Positions 13,441-22,226 of a stretch of DNA of 35,176 bases are shown piece after piece. Location: positions 1-35,176 of the forward strand of contig JAMCYS010000052.1 of assembly GCA_023473795.1 (NCBI GenBank). The letters run 5' to 3'. The position numbers were made by a program, and so were the translations under genes. The first letter of the stretch is position 1. Each line of letters begins with the position of its first letter. Under the pieces are notes generated by a model that saw only the letters and a program-made list of their open reading frames with translations, was not told the origin of the DNA and made no database searches. This stretch comes from Chloroflexota bacterium (GTDB lineage: Bacteria; Chloroflexota; UBA6077; FW602-bin22; JAMCYS01).

Positions 13441-16128
13441 CTATCTCGTGCGCTTAGCCAGAGGCAGGCTGAAGTAGAAGATGGAGCCCTGCCCGGGCTC
13501 GCTGACGAACCAGATGCGCCCGCCGTGCGCTTCCACGATCTGCTTGCTCAGGTGCAGGCCCAGGCTGACGATGCCGAGGTAGCCCGGCACTCCCGCCGGC
13601 ACGGGCTCGTAGAACGGCTCGAAGACGTGTTCCTGTCTCTCGCTTTCAATGCCTACGCCGTAATCGTGCACGGACACGATGGCCTCGCGGTCGCGCTCCT
13701 CGGCCTTTACTTCCACCGGGCCGCCCGAAGGCGAGTAACGTACGGCGTTCTCCAGCAGGTGTCCCAGGACATCGCTGATCAGGCCCATATCTGCCACCAC
13801 GGGCAGCGGCCCGCTACTGTCGAAGCTGACGTCGTGCAGCTCCGTCGTGGCGTCGAGACGCTGGCTTACGTCGCGCGCTAGCGCGGCGAGGTCGAAGCGG
13901 ACTCTCTCTAGGACCGGAGGTCCGGGCCGCAGGCGCACCACGGCCAGCAGATCGTTTAGCAGGCTAGTGATCCTTTCGGTCTGCGTGTCGATGATGGCCA
14001 GAGCGCGCTTCTCCTTGTCGTTCCGGTTATTGGCCCGGGATAGGATTTCGGCCCAGCCCTTTATCGTCGTTACTGGGGTCCGCAGTTCGTGCGCCGCCGC
14101 CGACATGAACTCGTCGCGCACCCGGACCGCTTCCCGCAGTTCGTGGTACAGATTGGCGTTCTCGATTGCCACGGCGAACATGTCGCCCAGCGTGCTGTTG
14201 AACTCCAGATCGAGCGGCGTGAAGCGGCGTTGTTGCCGGCTGAAGTAGCTGACCACGCCCACGAGACGGCCGCGGCTGATCAAGGGCACGGCCAGAACGC
14301 TGCGCATGCCCTCCCGGGTATAGAGTTCGCGGGCCTCCGGTAGTGAGAGTGGCTCGACGTTCTCGATCGCCTGGATTGTCTGGGTGCGAGCGGCCAACGC
14401 CGTCACCAGAGGCGAATCCAGCGAAAGGCGCTTCTCGCTCGCGACCATCGAGTCCGATAGGTTGCGCTGGGAGAGCAGGACCAGCCAGAGGCCGTTATCT
14501 TCTGCCAGCCAGAGGCTGACAGCGTCGGCGCCGGTGACGCGCAGGCCCTGGTCGAGCACCGTCGCCGCTACTTTCTCCAGCTCCACCTCGTTCACCAACC
14601 CCCGGGCGACGCTTGCGACGGCGATGTTCTCCTGCTCTCGACGTCGTTCCGCCGTCACGTCGTGGGCGACACTCACCCCCAGGACCAACTTGCCCGAGGC
14701 CTCGATGACCGGCGCGCCGCTGACGCTGAGCGTATGCTCCGTGCCGGTGGCGTCCCTGAGTACCACCTCGGAGCCCGTGAATTTCTCGCCGGCTAAAGCA
14801 CGTCGCCACGGCGATTGCGCGGCGGATAGCGGCGTGCCGTCGGGGTGGCGGAGCCGGACCCTCTGTTCCAGCTCCGCCAAGGGGCGATCCACCACGTCAC
14901 TTCCCGTCGCGCCCAATAGGCGCAGAGCCGCGGGGTTGGCCTCCACGACGATGGCCTCGGCGTTGGCTACGAGCACGGAGTCTCCCATACTGGCGATCAC
15001 GGCCGCCAGCTGCAGGGCGCGCTTTTCCGCCTCGGCGCCCAGGCGGCGTATCTCTTCCTGGCGCTGTTCAACTCGCTCCCCCATCGCGTTGAAGGCCTTC
15101 CCCAGGTCCTCCAGTTCGTCGCCGGTGCGGACGTTCGAGCGATGGGTCAGATCGCCCTCACCCAGCGCCCGAGCATCCTCCCTAAGCCTCGCCAGCGGCG
15201 CCGTCAGTAGCCTCGCCAGCAGAATGGCCAGGATGACGCTGAAGGCGAGAATGAGCGCGAAGCCCGTCATCTGCCCCTGAAACGTTTGCGCGGCCGGAGC
15301 GAGGGCCACGTCGGAGGGCGCGGTGACGCCGACTGCCCAGCCGTAGTCGGGTGTCGGCACGAAGGCGCCCAGGCGACGCTCGCCCGAGACTGGGCTGGTG
15401 AATTCGGGCACCGTCACGGGCTGCCCGCCCAGGGCCTGTTTCACTGGGGCAAAACCGGCAAAGACACCGGCCTGGGCGGAGTTGAGATTGGGGCGGTCCG
15501 TGTCGAAAGCGAGCCTGCCCTGGCGGTCGACCAGAAAGATCGTCCGCCCAGGCTGCAGGGATAACCTGGCGAATCTGGCCGCCAGCTGGTCGGTGAGCAT
15601 CACGACGCTTACTACGCCGATCGGCTGCCCCGAGATGCCCCGGATGGGCACCATCGCTACCACGCCCAGAACGTTGGGGCGCCTGAGGTCGAGCACGTCT
15701 GAAACCGCCGGCTTGTTGGTGGCCATCGCCTGCTGGAAGGCGGCGCGGTCGGCGATGTTGACCCGTGGCTCGGCCGGTTGAGTGAGACTGCCCCAGCCCC
15801 GGTTGTCACCGGCGGCATCGAAGACGTGAATGCCTTCGTAGACCGGGTTGGCTGCCACGAGCGCCGTGAGGTGCGGGTCCAGATCCGAAGGATTCATGGT
15901 CTGCACTAGTGGGTCGGCGGCCACCGCGAACCCCAGGCCCACCGCGGCTTCGAAAGTGGAATCCACCTGCACCGCCACCGCCTGGGCAATCAGCAGCTGA
16001 TCGTCCAACGTCACCTGCCGGCGCTGCGCCAGCGAGTCCTGGTAAGAGAGGAACAGCAGTACCAGCACGGGCGCCAGGAGGAGCAGCAGCCCGGCCAGCA
16101 TCTTGTTGCGCAGGCTCAAGCGGATCAC
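13441..16128 (-). CDS. Membrane sensor histidine kinase (dCache-HAMP-PAS-GAF-HisKA-HATPase)
   Basis: An 895-residue kinase with GTG start at 16126-16128. Order of parts: TM helix 10-28; extracytoplasmic dCache-like double sensor about 35-280; TM about 287-307; HAMP about 305-360; PAS about 370-495 (VIASMGDSVLVANAEAIVVEANPAA begins it); GAF about 505-660; HisKA with phosphoacceptor His680 in AAAHELRTP; HATPase with Asn794 (N box LLENAVRYS), the G1 box DYGVGI at 822-827, and SLGLHLSKQIVEAHGG at 856-870. It should sense a small extracellular ligand and phosphorylate a response regulator. No response regulator gene adjoins it, so the partner lies elsewhere. All catalytic boxes appear intact. Confidence 0.94.
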   Translation of the reverse strand: MIRLSLRNKMLAGLLLLLAPVLVLLFLSYQDSLAQRRQVTLDDQLLIAQAVAVQVDSTFEAAVGLGFAVAADPLVQTMNPSDLDPHLTALVAANPVYEGIHVFDAAGDNRGWGSLTQPAEPRVNIADRAAFQQAMATNKPAVSDVLDLRRPNVLGVVAMVPIRGISGQPIGVVSVVMLTDQLAARFARLSLQPGRTIFLVDRQGRLAFDTDRPNLNSAQAGVFAGFAPVKQALGGQPVTVPEFTSPVSGERRLGAFVPTPDYGWAVGVTAPSDVALAPAAQTFQGQMTGFALILAFSVILAILLARLLTAPLARLREDARALGEGDLTHRSNVRTGDELEDLGKAFNAMGERVEQRQEEIRRLGAEAEKRALQLAAVIASMGDSVLVANAEAIVVEANPAALRLLGATGSDVVDRPLAELEQRVRLRHPDGTPLSAAQSPWRRALAGEKFTGSEVVLRDATGTEHTLSVSGAPVIEASGKLVLGVSVAHDVTAERRREQENIAVASVARGLVNEVELEKVAATVLDQGLRVTGADAVSLWLAEDNGLWLVLLSQRNLSDSMVASEKRLSLDSPLVTALAARTQTIQAIENVEPLSLPEARELYTREGMRSVLAVPLISRGRLVGVVSYFSRQQRRFTPLDLEFNSTLGDMFAVAIENANLYHELREAVRVRDEFMSAAAHELRTPVTTIKGWAEILSRANNRNDKEKRALAIIDTQTERITSLLNDLLAVVRLRPGPPVLERVRFDLAALARDVSQRLDATTELHDVSFDSSGPLPVVADMGLISDVLGHLLENAVRYSPSGGPVEVKAEERDREAIVSVHDYGVGIESERQEHVFEPFYEPVPAGVPGYLGIVSLGLHLSKQIVEAHGGRIWFVSEPGQGSIFYFSLPLAKRTR

Positions 16129-16242
16129 AGTCAGGCCCTCAAGAAGGATGGTGGGGTCGTGGCTGGCCGCCGAATGACAATCTCAAGTCGGGCACACCCC
16201 CACCACGCAGGGCGGCAAGTCGTATGCCAGAGTGACGGGGAC

Positions 16243-18027
16243 TTATGGCGGTGGTTTGGGACTGAGTGAGTAGGTGACACGTATGTCCTCGCGCCCAGGT
16301 AGGCGAACCAACGCCTGGATCTGCCAGTCCCCTGGCAGCGAGAGGTATTTACCCTCGCCAGAGTAGCGCCCGTTACCCCGTCCAGCCAGCACCACCTCGG
16401 TCGTGCCCAGGCTGCTGTCCGGCGGTGTCAGCAGTAGTGCGACCTTGTCCGCGCCGTCCAGCGGTCGGTGCAAGCTATCCCGCAGGTAGAGTTCAAAGGT
16501 GTTGTCTCCCAGCCGGCCGGGAGTGACCGCCAGAATCGTCTCGATGCCATCAGCCTGGGCGCGCAGCACTATCCCTGCCCCGAACGCCTCCCGCGCGGGC
16601 TGCAGGCCGGTGAGAAGCGCGGTCGCGCCCAGAATTCCTGCCACCAGCGCCATCTCGCTGCCAACCGCCCAGAGCAGCCGTGTCGACCATTTGCCGGCGT
16701 GCGGTCCGGCTAACCGCCGCCGGATTAGCAGCAAGTTGAGCCCCGCCAGGCCGAGTAGCGGGGCCAAGAGGCTAAGCTTGGCGGCGAGTGCCAAACCGTA
16801 GGCGGTATCGAGCAAGTTGTTGGGGTCGGCCACCTCGAATGTGGCCCGGTAGATGCCAGTCGCCACGATCACCAGTACCGAGAGGCCCGCCAGACGGGTG
16901 AATCCGGCCGCCAGACGATCCACAAGGTCGGTCGAAGCCACACCAGGCAAGCGTCGGGCTGTCCGCAAGGATAGTGTCAGCATCACCAGTCCGCCACCCC
17001 AGAGGCAGACCGCCGCGAGGTGGAGCCAGTCTGCCAGCAAGGATAAAGCGGGCTCGTTGGTCCCCGCGGCGTGGCTGCCCGCGCTCGTGGCCAGGAGCAA
17101 AGCGGCCCCGAGCGCTAGCGCACCGCCCAGCCACCACCAGGGCAGCGGCCGCCGTGGCGACAGCGACTGGCCGATGGCCAGGCAGCCGCCCATACCGGCC
17201 AGAATGGTCACTCGCAGCCAGAGGAGCGCGCCGTAGCGGGTGCCCTGTAACAGGTTGCTCAGTGGCGCCCCTAGCGCGCCGGCAAGGTCCGTATCCGCGC
17301 TGGCGGCTGCCTGCAGGACCGCCCCGCCGATGGCGGCCATCATGGCCAAAGCCCAGGCCAGGTAGAGGGTCGAGTAAGGCAGGGCCAATTCCACGTCGGC
17401 TACCAGGCTAAGGGCAGTCCGTCCGCTGGGGGAACCGGCCCTGGGCGCTCCTGCCCTCGGCAGGGCGGGGCGCAGCACGGCCGGGTAGAAGGCGATGCCG
17501 CCCACGAGTACGGCGATGGCGAGGTAGTCAAGCCAGTGGGCAACGGTCAGCGATGGGTCGGCCTGGTAGTTGTTGGCCGAGAAGTCGCCGTACATGGCCT
17601 GCAGCTGCCCCGGCTTGACGATGTCCGTGCCCACTACAAAGGCGAAACTGCCGCCAGTGACGTGCCCATCGATGGTGGAGGTCACCCGGTAGGCTACCGT
17701 GTAGATACCTTTGTCCAGGGGCTGCATGGGGACGATGAGAGAACTGGCATCGGAGGGATCGACCGTCGGCGCCCCGGCGGCGTCGCTTCGTTTGCCAGTG
17801 CGGTCGAGAACCTTCACCTCCGAGAGTTTGAGTTCCGGCGGTTCGGAGAAATGCAGCACCAGCTGGGTAGGCGGCTGCTCCAGCACGGCATTGGCGGCGG
17901 GCGTACTGCTCACCAGCCCCGCGTGGGCCAGGGCCAGAGCCGGCCAGTCCAGCAGCGATAGCGCCGCCGTCAGGATGGCGAACAGCAGCAGCGCCGGGCG
18001 CGTGCGCCTGCGGGACCCGTCCCTCAC
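16243..18027 (-). CDS. CopC-CopD fusion, copper resistance/uptake protein
   Basis: A 594-residue protein with a signal peptide (to about residue 34). A CopC beta-sandwich follows, beginning with His in AHAGLVSSTPA and containing HFSEPPELKLSEV and TSTIDGHVTGGSFAFVVG. The N-terminal His and the Asp/His pair are the expected Cu(II) ligands. A CopD-type membrane domain with about 8 helices occupies residues about 160-480 (WLHLAAVCLWGGGLVML is typical), and a C-terminal extracytoplasmic domain lies at about 490-594. It binds copper outside the membrane and probably moves it inward. GTG start overlaps the upstream gene stop by 4 bases, so the two are coupled. The YtkA-like C-terminal part is tentative. 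Confidence 0.92.
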   Translation of the reverse strand: MRDGSRRRTRPALLLFAILTAALSLLDWPALALAHAGLVSSTPAANAVLEQPPTQLVLHFSEPPELKLSEVKVLDRTGKRSDAAGAPTVDPSDASSLIVPMQPLDKGIYTVAYRVTSTIDGHVTGGSFAFVVGTDIVKPGQLQAMYGDFSANNYQADPSLTVAHWLDYLAIAVLVGGIAFYPAVLRPALPRAGAPRAGSPSGRTALSLVADVELALPYSTLYLAWALAMMAAIGGAVLQAAASADTDLAGALGAPLSNLLQGTRYGALLWLRVTILAGMGGCLAIGQSLSPRRPLPWWWLGGALALGAALLLATSAGSHAAGTNEPALSLLADWLHLAAVCLWGGGLVMLTLSLRTARRLPGVASTDLVDRLAAGFTRLAGLSVLVIVATGIYRATFEVADPNNLLDTAYGLALAAKLSLLAPLLGLAGLNLLLIRRRLAGPHAGKWSTRLLWAVGSEMALVAGILGATALLTGLQPAREAFGAGIVLRAQADGIETILAVTPGRLGDNTFELYLRDSLHRPLDGADKVALLLTPPDSSLGTTEVVLAGRGNGRYSGEGKYLSLPGDWQIQALVRLPGREDIRVTYSLSPKPPP

Positions 18028-18467
18028 ACTGTCTGGCCCTCACCTTTGCCCGCCGGGCGGCGCAGCAGGGCCACGGCGGCCAGCCCGAGCCCCAGCACTG
18101 CCAGTGCCACGCCGGCGATCGCCAGCGTTGTGGCAGTGTCGGCGGCGGCGCGCGCGGCGCTCAGGTCGGCGGCTGTCTGCTCGGCCGAGGGCAGCTTGTC
18201 GGGGAATTGCAGCCCCTGGGCTGCCGTAACTTCGTCGAACCGCCCGGGTCCGGATTCGAATCGTTCGTCTACGTTCAGGCCCTCTATTTGGCCAGAGAAA
18301 CGGAAGATGTAAGTGCCCACGAGGGGCGGTTCGTTAAGGAAGCCGACCTCGACCTGGTATTTGCCGCCCAGCGTGCGGGCATAGTGGGCCTGCGCCGTGC
18401 TTGGCAAGACGAGCAGCAACGCCCCTACCGACGCCAGTGTACCCAGGGTGGCCAGTAGTCGTCCCAT
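18024..18467 (-). CDS. Secreted, C-terminally anchored protein in copper operon
   Basis: A 147-residue protein. Residues 1-27 are a clear signal peptide ending TAQA, so the mature protein starts with His28 (HYARTLGGKY), an N-terminal His as in CopC-type copper sites. GKYQVEVGFLNEPPLVGTY is a conserved-looking strand pattern seen in uncharacterised proteins beside CopC/CopD genes. A C-terminal membrane helix lies at about 113-136, followed by a short basic tail. It overlaps the CopC-CopD gene by 4 bases and lies upstream of it in the same transcript. A role in periplasmic copper handling is inferred from context and the His N-terminus. Confidence 0.82.
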   Translation of the reverse strand: MGRLLATLGTLASVGALLLVLPSTAQAHYARTLGGKYQVEVGFLNEPPLVGTYIFRFSGQIEGLNVDERFESGPGRFDEVTAAQGLQFPDKLPSAEQTAADLSAARAAADTATTLAIAGVALAVLGLGLAAVALLRRPAGKGEGQTV

Positions 18468-18507
18468 TTGCGCTTGCCTCCTTGCGCCCGCCTCGTCGTG
18501 GCGATGG

Positions 18508-19257
18508 CTAGTCGACGTACGGGCCGCGCAGTCGGATTGGTTCCCGGTGCGGCTCTCCGGCGACTAGGACGAAACGCAGCGCCTGCTGGCCCTCGCTGGT
18601 GGCCGAGATGTCCTCACCAGCTCCCAGGGCCAGCAACTCGCCGGCGTGCCCGCTCGCGCCGTCCGCGCCGAACGTGCCGCTGCCCGCGAGCACATAGACG
18701 AAGCCGGCGAACTCGGCCGGCACCTGTTCTCGCCACGGCGTGTTCGGTTGCAGGGTGACGTCCAGATAGAGAACCGGCGTGTGCAGAATCACCGGCGAGC
18801 CGGGCCCCACGATCACCCTCGTCTGGACGCCCTGCCCGGCGCGTTCAGGCACCTCGTCTGCCCGCAGACTCTGGTAGTCGGGCGCCAGGCCCTTGTCCTG
18901 CCGGGCCAGATTCACCCACAGCTGCAAGCCGTGGCTCAGACCGGTGCCGCCGGGCATCTCGGAATGCCAGATGCCCCGGCCCGCGCTTATCTTCTGCAGG
19001 CCCCCGGCCGACACCATCTGGTCGGTGCCCAGACTGTCCCGGTGTCCGAACGCACCTTCCAGCACGTAGGTGACTATCTCGAAACCCCGATGGGGATGCT
19101 CGGGGAAACCGGCGGGGGGATTGACGTAGAACTCGTCCAACAAGACGAACGGATCCAGCACGCCCAGCTCGTTGGGGATGGCCCTCTTGACGCGTGCCCC
19201 GGCGCCCTCCGCCGTCTCGACGGCCCGCACCGTGGCGGTTACATTGCGCTCTGCCAT
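18508..19257 (-). CDS. Pirin-family cupin protein
   Basis: A 249-residue bicupin. ATG at 19255-19257 behind GAGGT is preferred over the open frame reaching 19350. Pirin landmarks: NELGVLDPFVLLDEF near 25-39, PEHPHRGFEIVTYVLEG (the metal-binding His-x-His and Glu), SAGRGIWHSEMP with the third His, and SHGLQLWVNL. The second cupin is the usual less conserved half. Bacterial pirins are Fe- or other metal-binding; some open quercetin. The physiological role is not predictable here. It is the gene before the copper pair on the same strand, with a gap of about 40 bases, so joint transcription is possible. Confidence 0.93.
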   Translation of the reverse strand: MAERNVTATVRAVETAEGAGARVKRAIPNELGVLDPFVLLDEFYVNPPAGFPEHPHRGFEIVTYVLEGAFGHRDSLGTDQMVSAGGLQKISAGRGIWHSEMPGGTGLSHGLQLWVNLARQDKGLAPDYQSLRADEVPERAGQGVQTRVIVGPGSPVILHTPVLYLDVTLQPNTPWREQVPAEFAGFVYVLAGSGTFGADGASGHAGELLALGAGEDISATSEGQQALRFVLVAGEPHREPIRLRGPYVD

Positions 19258-19325
19258 TTGTGACCTCGACCGGCCGCTGTTACTCCCGCGACCGCAATTT
19301 AAGCTGAGCAAGAACTGGGCCAGAA

Positions 19326-19366
19326 GCCTGCCGCCGGGCAGTTTGAGCACACAGCGGGCGGCAGGC
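19326..19366 (-). terminator. Hairpin downstream of the creatininase fragment
   Basis: GCCTGCCGCC and GGCGGCAGGC form a perfect 10-bp stem, with an additional A-T pair at the base. On the minus strand it begins 26 bases after the stop of the creatininase fragment and is followed by TTCT. An intrinsic terminator candidate without a full U-run. Confidence 0.45.
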
Positions 19367-19392
19367 TGCCAAGCATAGGTCTGGGTTGCTTA

Positions 19393-19725
19393 GACGGGCG
19401 GGTCGAAGGGTTTGAGACTCACCTGGGCTCGCTTGGCTCGCTCCACCACCTCGATGGTGTTGGCGACGATGGCCTCGAAGATCAGACGCTCCTTTTCGGC
19501 ACTGGCCAGAGTGGGGTCGCCGCCGGTGCCCAGCGGGCGCATTCGTGCCCCGTACTCCTCGACGGTGGACTTCAATCCGACCATGTCCTGGTCCTGGTAG
19601 GGATCGAGGGGGGAGTGGTGCGGCGTGAACTTGGGATCGGGCGGGTGCACGTTGGCCCTGGCTTGGGCCATGTCGACCAGATGAGGATGCGTGTGCAGCA
19701 TGTGCGAGGTCTCCACCTGTCGGCT
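19393..19725 (-). pseudogene. 5'-truncated creatininase-family gene
   Basis: The frame ending in a stop near 19393 encodes a convincing creatininase C-terminus: ETSHMLHTHPHLVDMAQARA, then VEEYGARMRPLGTGGDPTLASAEKE and IFEAIVANTIEVVERAKR. The N-terminal two thirds, which hold most metal ligands, are missing. Upstream of the ETS motif, at about 19725, the frame turns into low-complexity sequence which is also the promoter of the divergent radical-SAM gene. Family members are metal-dependent amidohydrolases (creatininase, mycofactocin MftE, related amidases). No in-frame start with a ribosome site gives a functional enzyme, so I treat it as a remnant. A short expressed protein cannot be excluded. 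Confidence 0.72.
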
Positions 19726-19791
19726 GCACCAGCATAGCACCGGCGGTTCGCCAGCAGGCGGCGCAACAGAGAAAGCCCGGACGGGCGGCTG

Positions 19792-19820
19792 CTGACAGCC
19801 AGCGCTGGGCGGTGTAGAAT
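19792..19820 (+). promoter_or_regulatory. Sigma70-type promoter for the glycyl-radical activase gene
   Basis: CTGACA (19792-19797) and TAGAAT (19815-19820) are 17 bases apart; the predicted start near 19827 leaves a leader of about 25 bases. Confidence 0.65.
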
Positions 19821-19851
19821 TGGCCCATTCCCGGCGCGGAGGCGGTTCGTC

Positions 19852-20769
19852 TTGCAGACTGAGCATGTGGTCGGCAACGTCTTTAGCATAGAGCGCTATG
19901 CGATCCACGACGGGGGTGGCATTCGCACCATCGTCTATCTTAAGGGTTGCCCGCTGCGCTGCCTCTGGTGCGCCAACCCCGAGGGCCAGCTGGAGTGGCC
20001 GCAGCTCTTCTTCTTCCCCGAGCGCTGCATTGCCTGTGGGCGTTGCCTGGCGGTGTGCGAGACGGGCGCCAGCCGCCGTGGCGAGGATGGTGCCATCGCC
20101 TTTGACCCGACGCTGTGCCGGGGCTGCGGGCGCTGTGCGGAGGGCTGCTACGCCGAGGCGCGCAAGCTGTTTGGCCGTCGGCTCTCGGTGCCCGAGGTTA
20201 TGGCGGAGGTCCTGAAAGATAGGGCCTTCTACCGGCAGTCCGGCGGCGGGGTGACGGTTTCTGGCGGCGAGCCTGCCTTACAGTGGCAATTCACGCGTGA
20301 CCTGCTCGCCGCCTGCCGGGCGCGGGGCCTGAGTACGGCCATAGAGACCTGCGGCCAGGCGCCTTGGCCCCATCTCGAAGCCATCGCCGCCCATTTGGAC
20401 CTGGCGCTATACGACGTCAAGCACATGGACTCAGCGGCACATCGCCGCCTCACCGGCGTCGGCAACGAGCTGATTCTGGCGAACCTGCGCCGCCTGGCCG
20501 AGCTGGGCGTGGAGGTGCTGGTGCGAGTGCCCGTGGTGCCGGGCTGCAACGACTCGCCCGAGAACATCGCCACCTCCGCCGCCTTCGTCGCCGCGCTGCC
20601 GGGCCGGGCAGCGATGGAGCTGCTCCCCTACCACCCCTACGGCTCGGGCAAGTACGCCCGCTGCGGTCTGGAGTATGAGCTCGCCGGGCTCGAGCCTCCC
20701 GAGCGGGAGCAGCTCGAGCGTTTGGCCGCCTTGGTGCGGGCGGCGGGGTTGTCCTGTCTCCTCGGCTAG
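19852..20769 (+). CDS. Glycyl-radical enzyme activating enzyme (PflA-like radical SAM)
   Basis: A 305-residue protein from TTG 19852, with GGAGG 9 bases upstream. The radical-SAM site is Cys33-x3-Cys37-x2-Cys40 (GCPLRCLWC). Two extra ferredoxin-like clusters follow: Cys59, 62, 65, 69 (CIACGRCLAVC) and Cys89, 92, 95, 99 (CRGCGRCAEGC). GGGVTVSGGEPALQ at about 126-139 binds SAM, and YDVKHMD is the typical later motif. The two added clusters place it with activases of non-PFL glycyl-radical enzymes (glycerol dehydratase, benzylsuccinate synthase, choline lyase types) rather than PflA itself. Such genes normally adjoin the enzyme they activate; none is present in the window. Oxygen-sensitive, anaerobic chemistry is implied. 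Confidence 0.93.
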   Translation: MQTEHVVGNVFSIERYAIHDGGGIRTIVYLKGCPLRCLWCANPEGQLEWPQLFFFPERCIACGRCLAVCETGASRRGEDGAIAFDPTLCRGCGRCAEGCYAEARKLFGRRLSVPEVMAEVLKDRAFYRQSGGGVTVSGGEPALQWQFTRDLLAACRARGLSTAIETCGQAPWPHLEAIAAHLDLALYDVKHMDSAAHRRLTGVGNELILANLRRLAELGVEVLVRVPVVPGCNDSPENIATSAAFVAALPGRAAMELLPYHPYGSGKYARCGLEYELAGLEPPEREQLERLAALVRAAGLSCLLG

Positions 20770-20847
20770 GCGGCAACCGCGGATTTCGCCTCCCCCGCCC
20801 TGGCGGCTGTTCGCCTCTAGGAGCAATCGACCGGCCGGGGGCAACTG

Positions 20848-21041
20848 CTGGCATTCGTGCATAATCCCGTAGGAGCGGGCGTCTCTGCCCGCCCGCCAGC
20901 CATGTCCCCGAAGCGTAGCGAAGGGGGCGGCCGCGGCCGCCGTAGCGGCGTAGTTGCCAGCTCGGCGTGGGGATTAGACGGGCGGGCGGGTACGGAGCCC
21001 CGCCCCTACCGCCATACCTGCCAGTTATGCACGGATGTCAA
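20848..21041. repeat. MITE-like element A, copy 2
   Basis: A 194-base element with the same ends as the copy at 10374-10543. The last 113 bases (20929-21041) are identical. A segment of about 28 bases absent from copy 1 lies at 20901-20928 (CATGTCCCCGAAGCGTAGCG...). It resembles the interior of the other element type at 10143-10309. It ends 10 bases before a -35 box. Confidence 0.85.
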
Positions 21042-21051
21042 GCAACTGCTA

Positions 21052-21080
21052 TTGACAAGGCGACCGGCGCGGCGTAGTAT
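21052..21080 (+). promoter_or_regulatory. Sigma70-type promoter for the LacI-family gene
   Basis: Perfect TTGACA (21052-21057), a 17-base spacer and TAGTAT (21075-21080). It lies directly downstream of MITE-like element A. An AACGTT core near 21103 could be an operator half but is weak. Confidence 0.75.
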
Positions 21081-21122
21081 GGTAAGCACACGATTGCTGT
21101 CAAACGTTGCCCAGGTTAGGCG

Positions 21123-22154
21123 GTGCGGATGTTGCTCACCGGTAGGGCCCGAGTAACCAGCAAGGAATTGGCGGCGGCGGCCGGCGTCTCCCCTTCCACG
21201 GTCTCGCGCGTGCTCAACGGCGTGGCCCATGATATGGTCAGCGAGGAAACGCGAGCAAGGGTCATCCGGCTCGCCGCCGAGATGGGCTACGTGCCCAACG
21301 CCGCCGCTCGCCAACTGCGCACGCAGCGAGCCCAGGCTCTCGGTTTGCTGCTGCCTTCCATTGCCCACGAGCTGGCGGGCAACTACCCCCTCTTACAGCA
21401 GCTTGCCGGCATCGCGGAGGGCTTCCAGTCGATGGGTTACAACTTCGTGCTCTGCCCCGCCCTCTCGGGCAACGAGCCCATGCGCCTCTTCCGCAACGCC
21501 CAGATCGACGGCGTCCTGGTGATGCATCCCAAAGAGGACGAACCTTGCCTGGTGGAGCTGCACGAGGCGGGGGTACCGATCGTGGTGCTCAACGAGTTAC
21601 CGGCCGACTGCGATCTGCCCTGGGTGGACATCGACAACGTCGGCGGCGCTCGCCAGATCACCGAGCACTTGCTCCAGCGAGGACACCGCCGCATCGGGCA
21701 CATCTACGGCCGGCCCGGCTACGTCGTGACCGGCCTCCGCATGCGCGGCTACTGCCAGGCGCTAGCAGGGGCCGGAATAGGGATAGACGAGGACTTGCTG
21801 GCCGTGGTGCCCGAGCCCGCGCAGGGCCCGCAGGGCACTGAGGCGACCCGCCGTCTGCTCGCTCTGCCCGACAGGCCAACGGCGGTCTTCTGCCACGGCG
21901 ACCTGCTCGCCCACGGCGCCTTGCGGGCCGTGGAAGAGCTGGGGCTGCGGGTGCCTGAGGACGTGGCCGTGGTGGGCTTCGACGACGAGCCGAGCAGTGC
22001 CTACCAGCGGCCGGCCCTGACGACAGTGCGGGCGCCGTTTCGCGAGAAGGGCAGGGTAGCTGCCAGGTTGCTCGTGGAGCTGGTCGAGGGCAGGGTGCTG
22101 GCAGAGCGACGGGTGAAGTTGGCGGCCGAACTAGTCGTGAGGGCATCGAGCTAG
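21123..22154 (+). CDS. LacI-family transcriptional regulator
   Basis: A 343-residue repressor. The helix-turn-helix is [23 protein letters not shown] at about residues 11-33, followed by the hinge helix [21 protein letters not shown]. The periplasmic-binding-protein-like domain has [15 protein letters not shown] and the C-terminal [24 protein letters not shown] signature. GTG 21123 or ATG 21129 could be the start; neither has a strong ribosome site, though TAGGCGG precedes. It lies just upstream of the sugar ABC genes and most likely controls them through the palindrome at 22215. The inducer is presumably the transported sugar or a derivative, which cannot be named. Confidence 0.93.
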   Translation: MRMLLTGRARVTSKELAAAAGVSPSTVSRVLNGVAHDMVSEETRARVIRLAAEMGYVPNAAARQLRTQRAQALGLLLPSIAHELAGNYPLLQQLAGIAEGFQSMGYNFVLCPALSGNEPMRLFRNAQIDGVLVMHPKEDEPCLVELHEAGVPIVVLNELPADCDLPWVDIDNVGGARQITEHLLQRGHRRIGHIYGRPGYVVTGLRMRGYCQALAGAGIGIDEDLLAVVPEPAQGPQGTEATRRLLALPDRPTAVFCHGDLLAHGALRAVEELGLRVPEDVAVVGFDDEPSSAYQRPALTTVRAPFREKGRVAARLLVELVEGRVLAERRVKLAAELVVRASS

Positions 22155-22214
22155 CTAGTCAACAGCTGATCCGCGCTCAAGGAGGAAGATGAGAAGAAGA
22201 GAACGGTTCGTGAG

Positions 22215-22226
22215 GCAACCGGTTGC
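22215..22226. promoter_or_regulatory. Candidate LacI-family operator upstream of the sugar ABC genes
   Basis: GCAACCGGTTGC is a perfect 12-bp palindrome with the central CG typical of LacI/GalR operators (compare AACCGGTT cores). It lies between the regulator stop and the binding-protein start, 76 bases upstream of that start. Confidence 0.55.
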
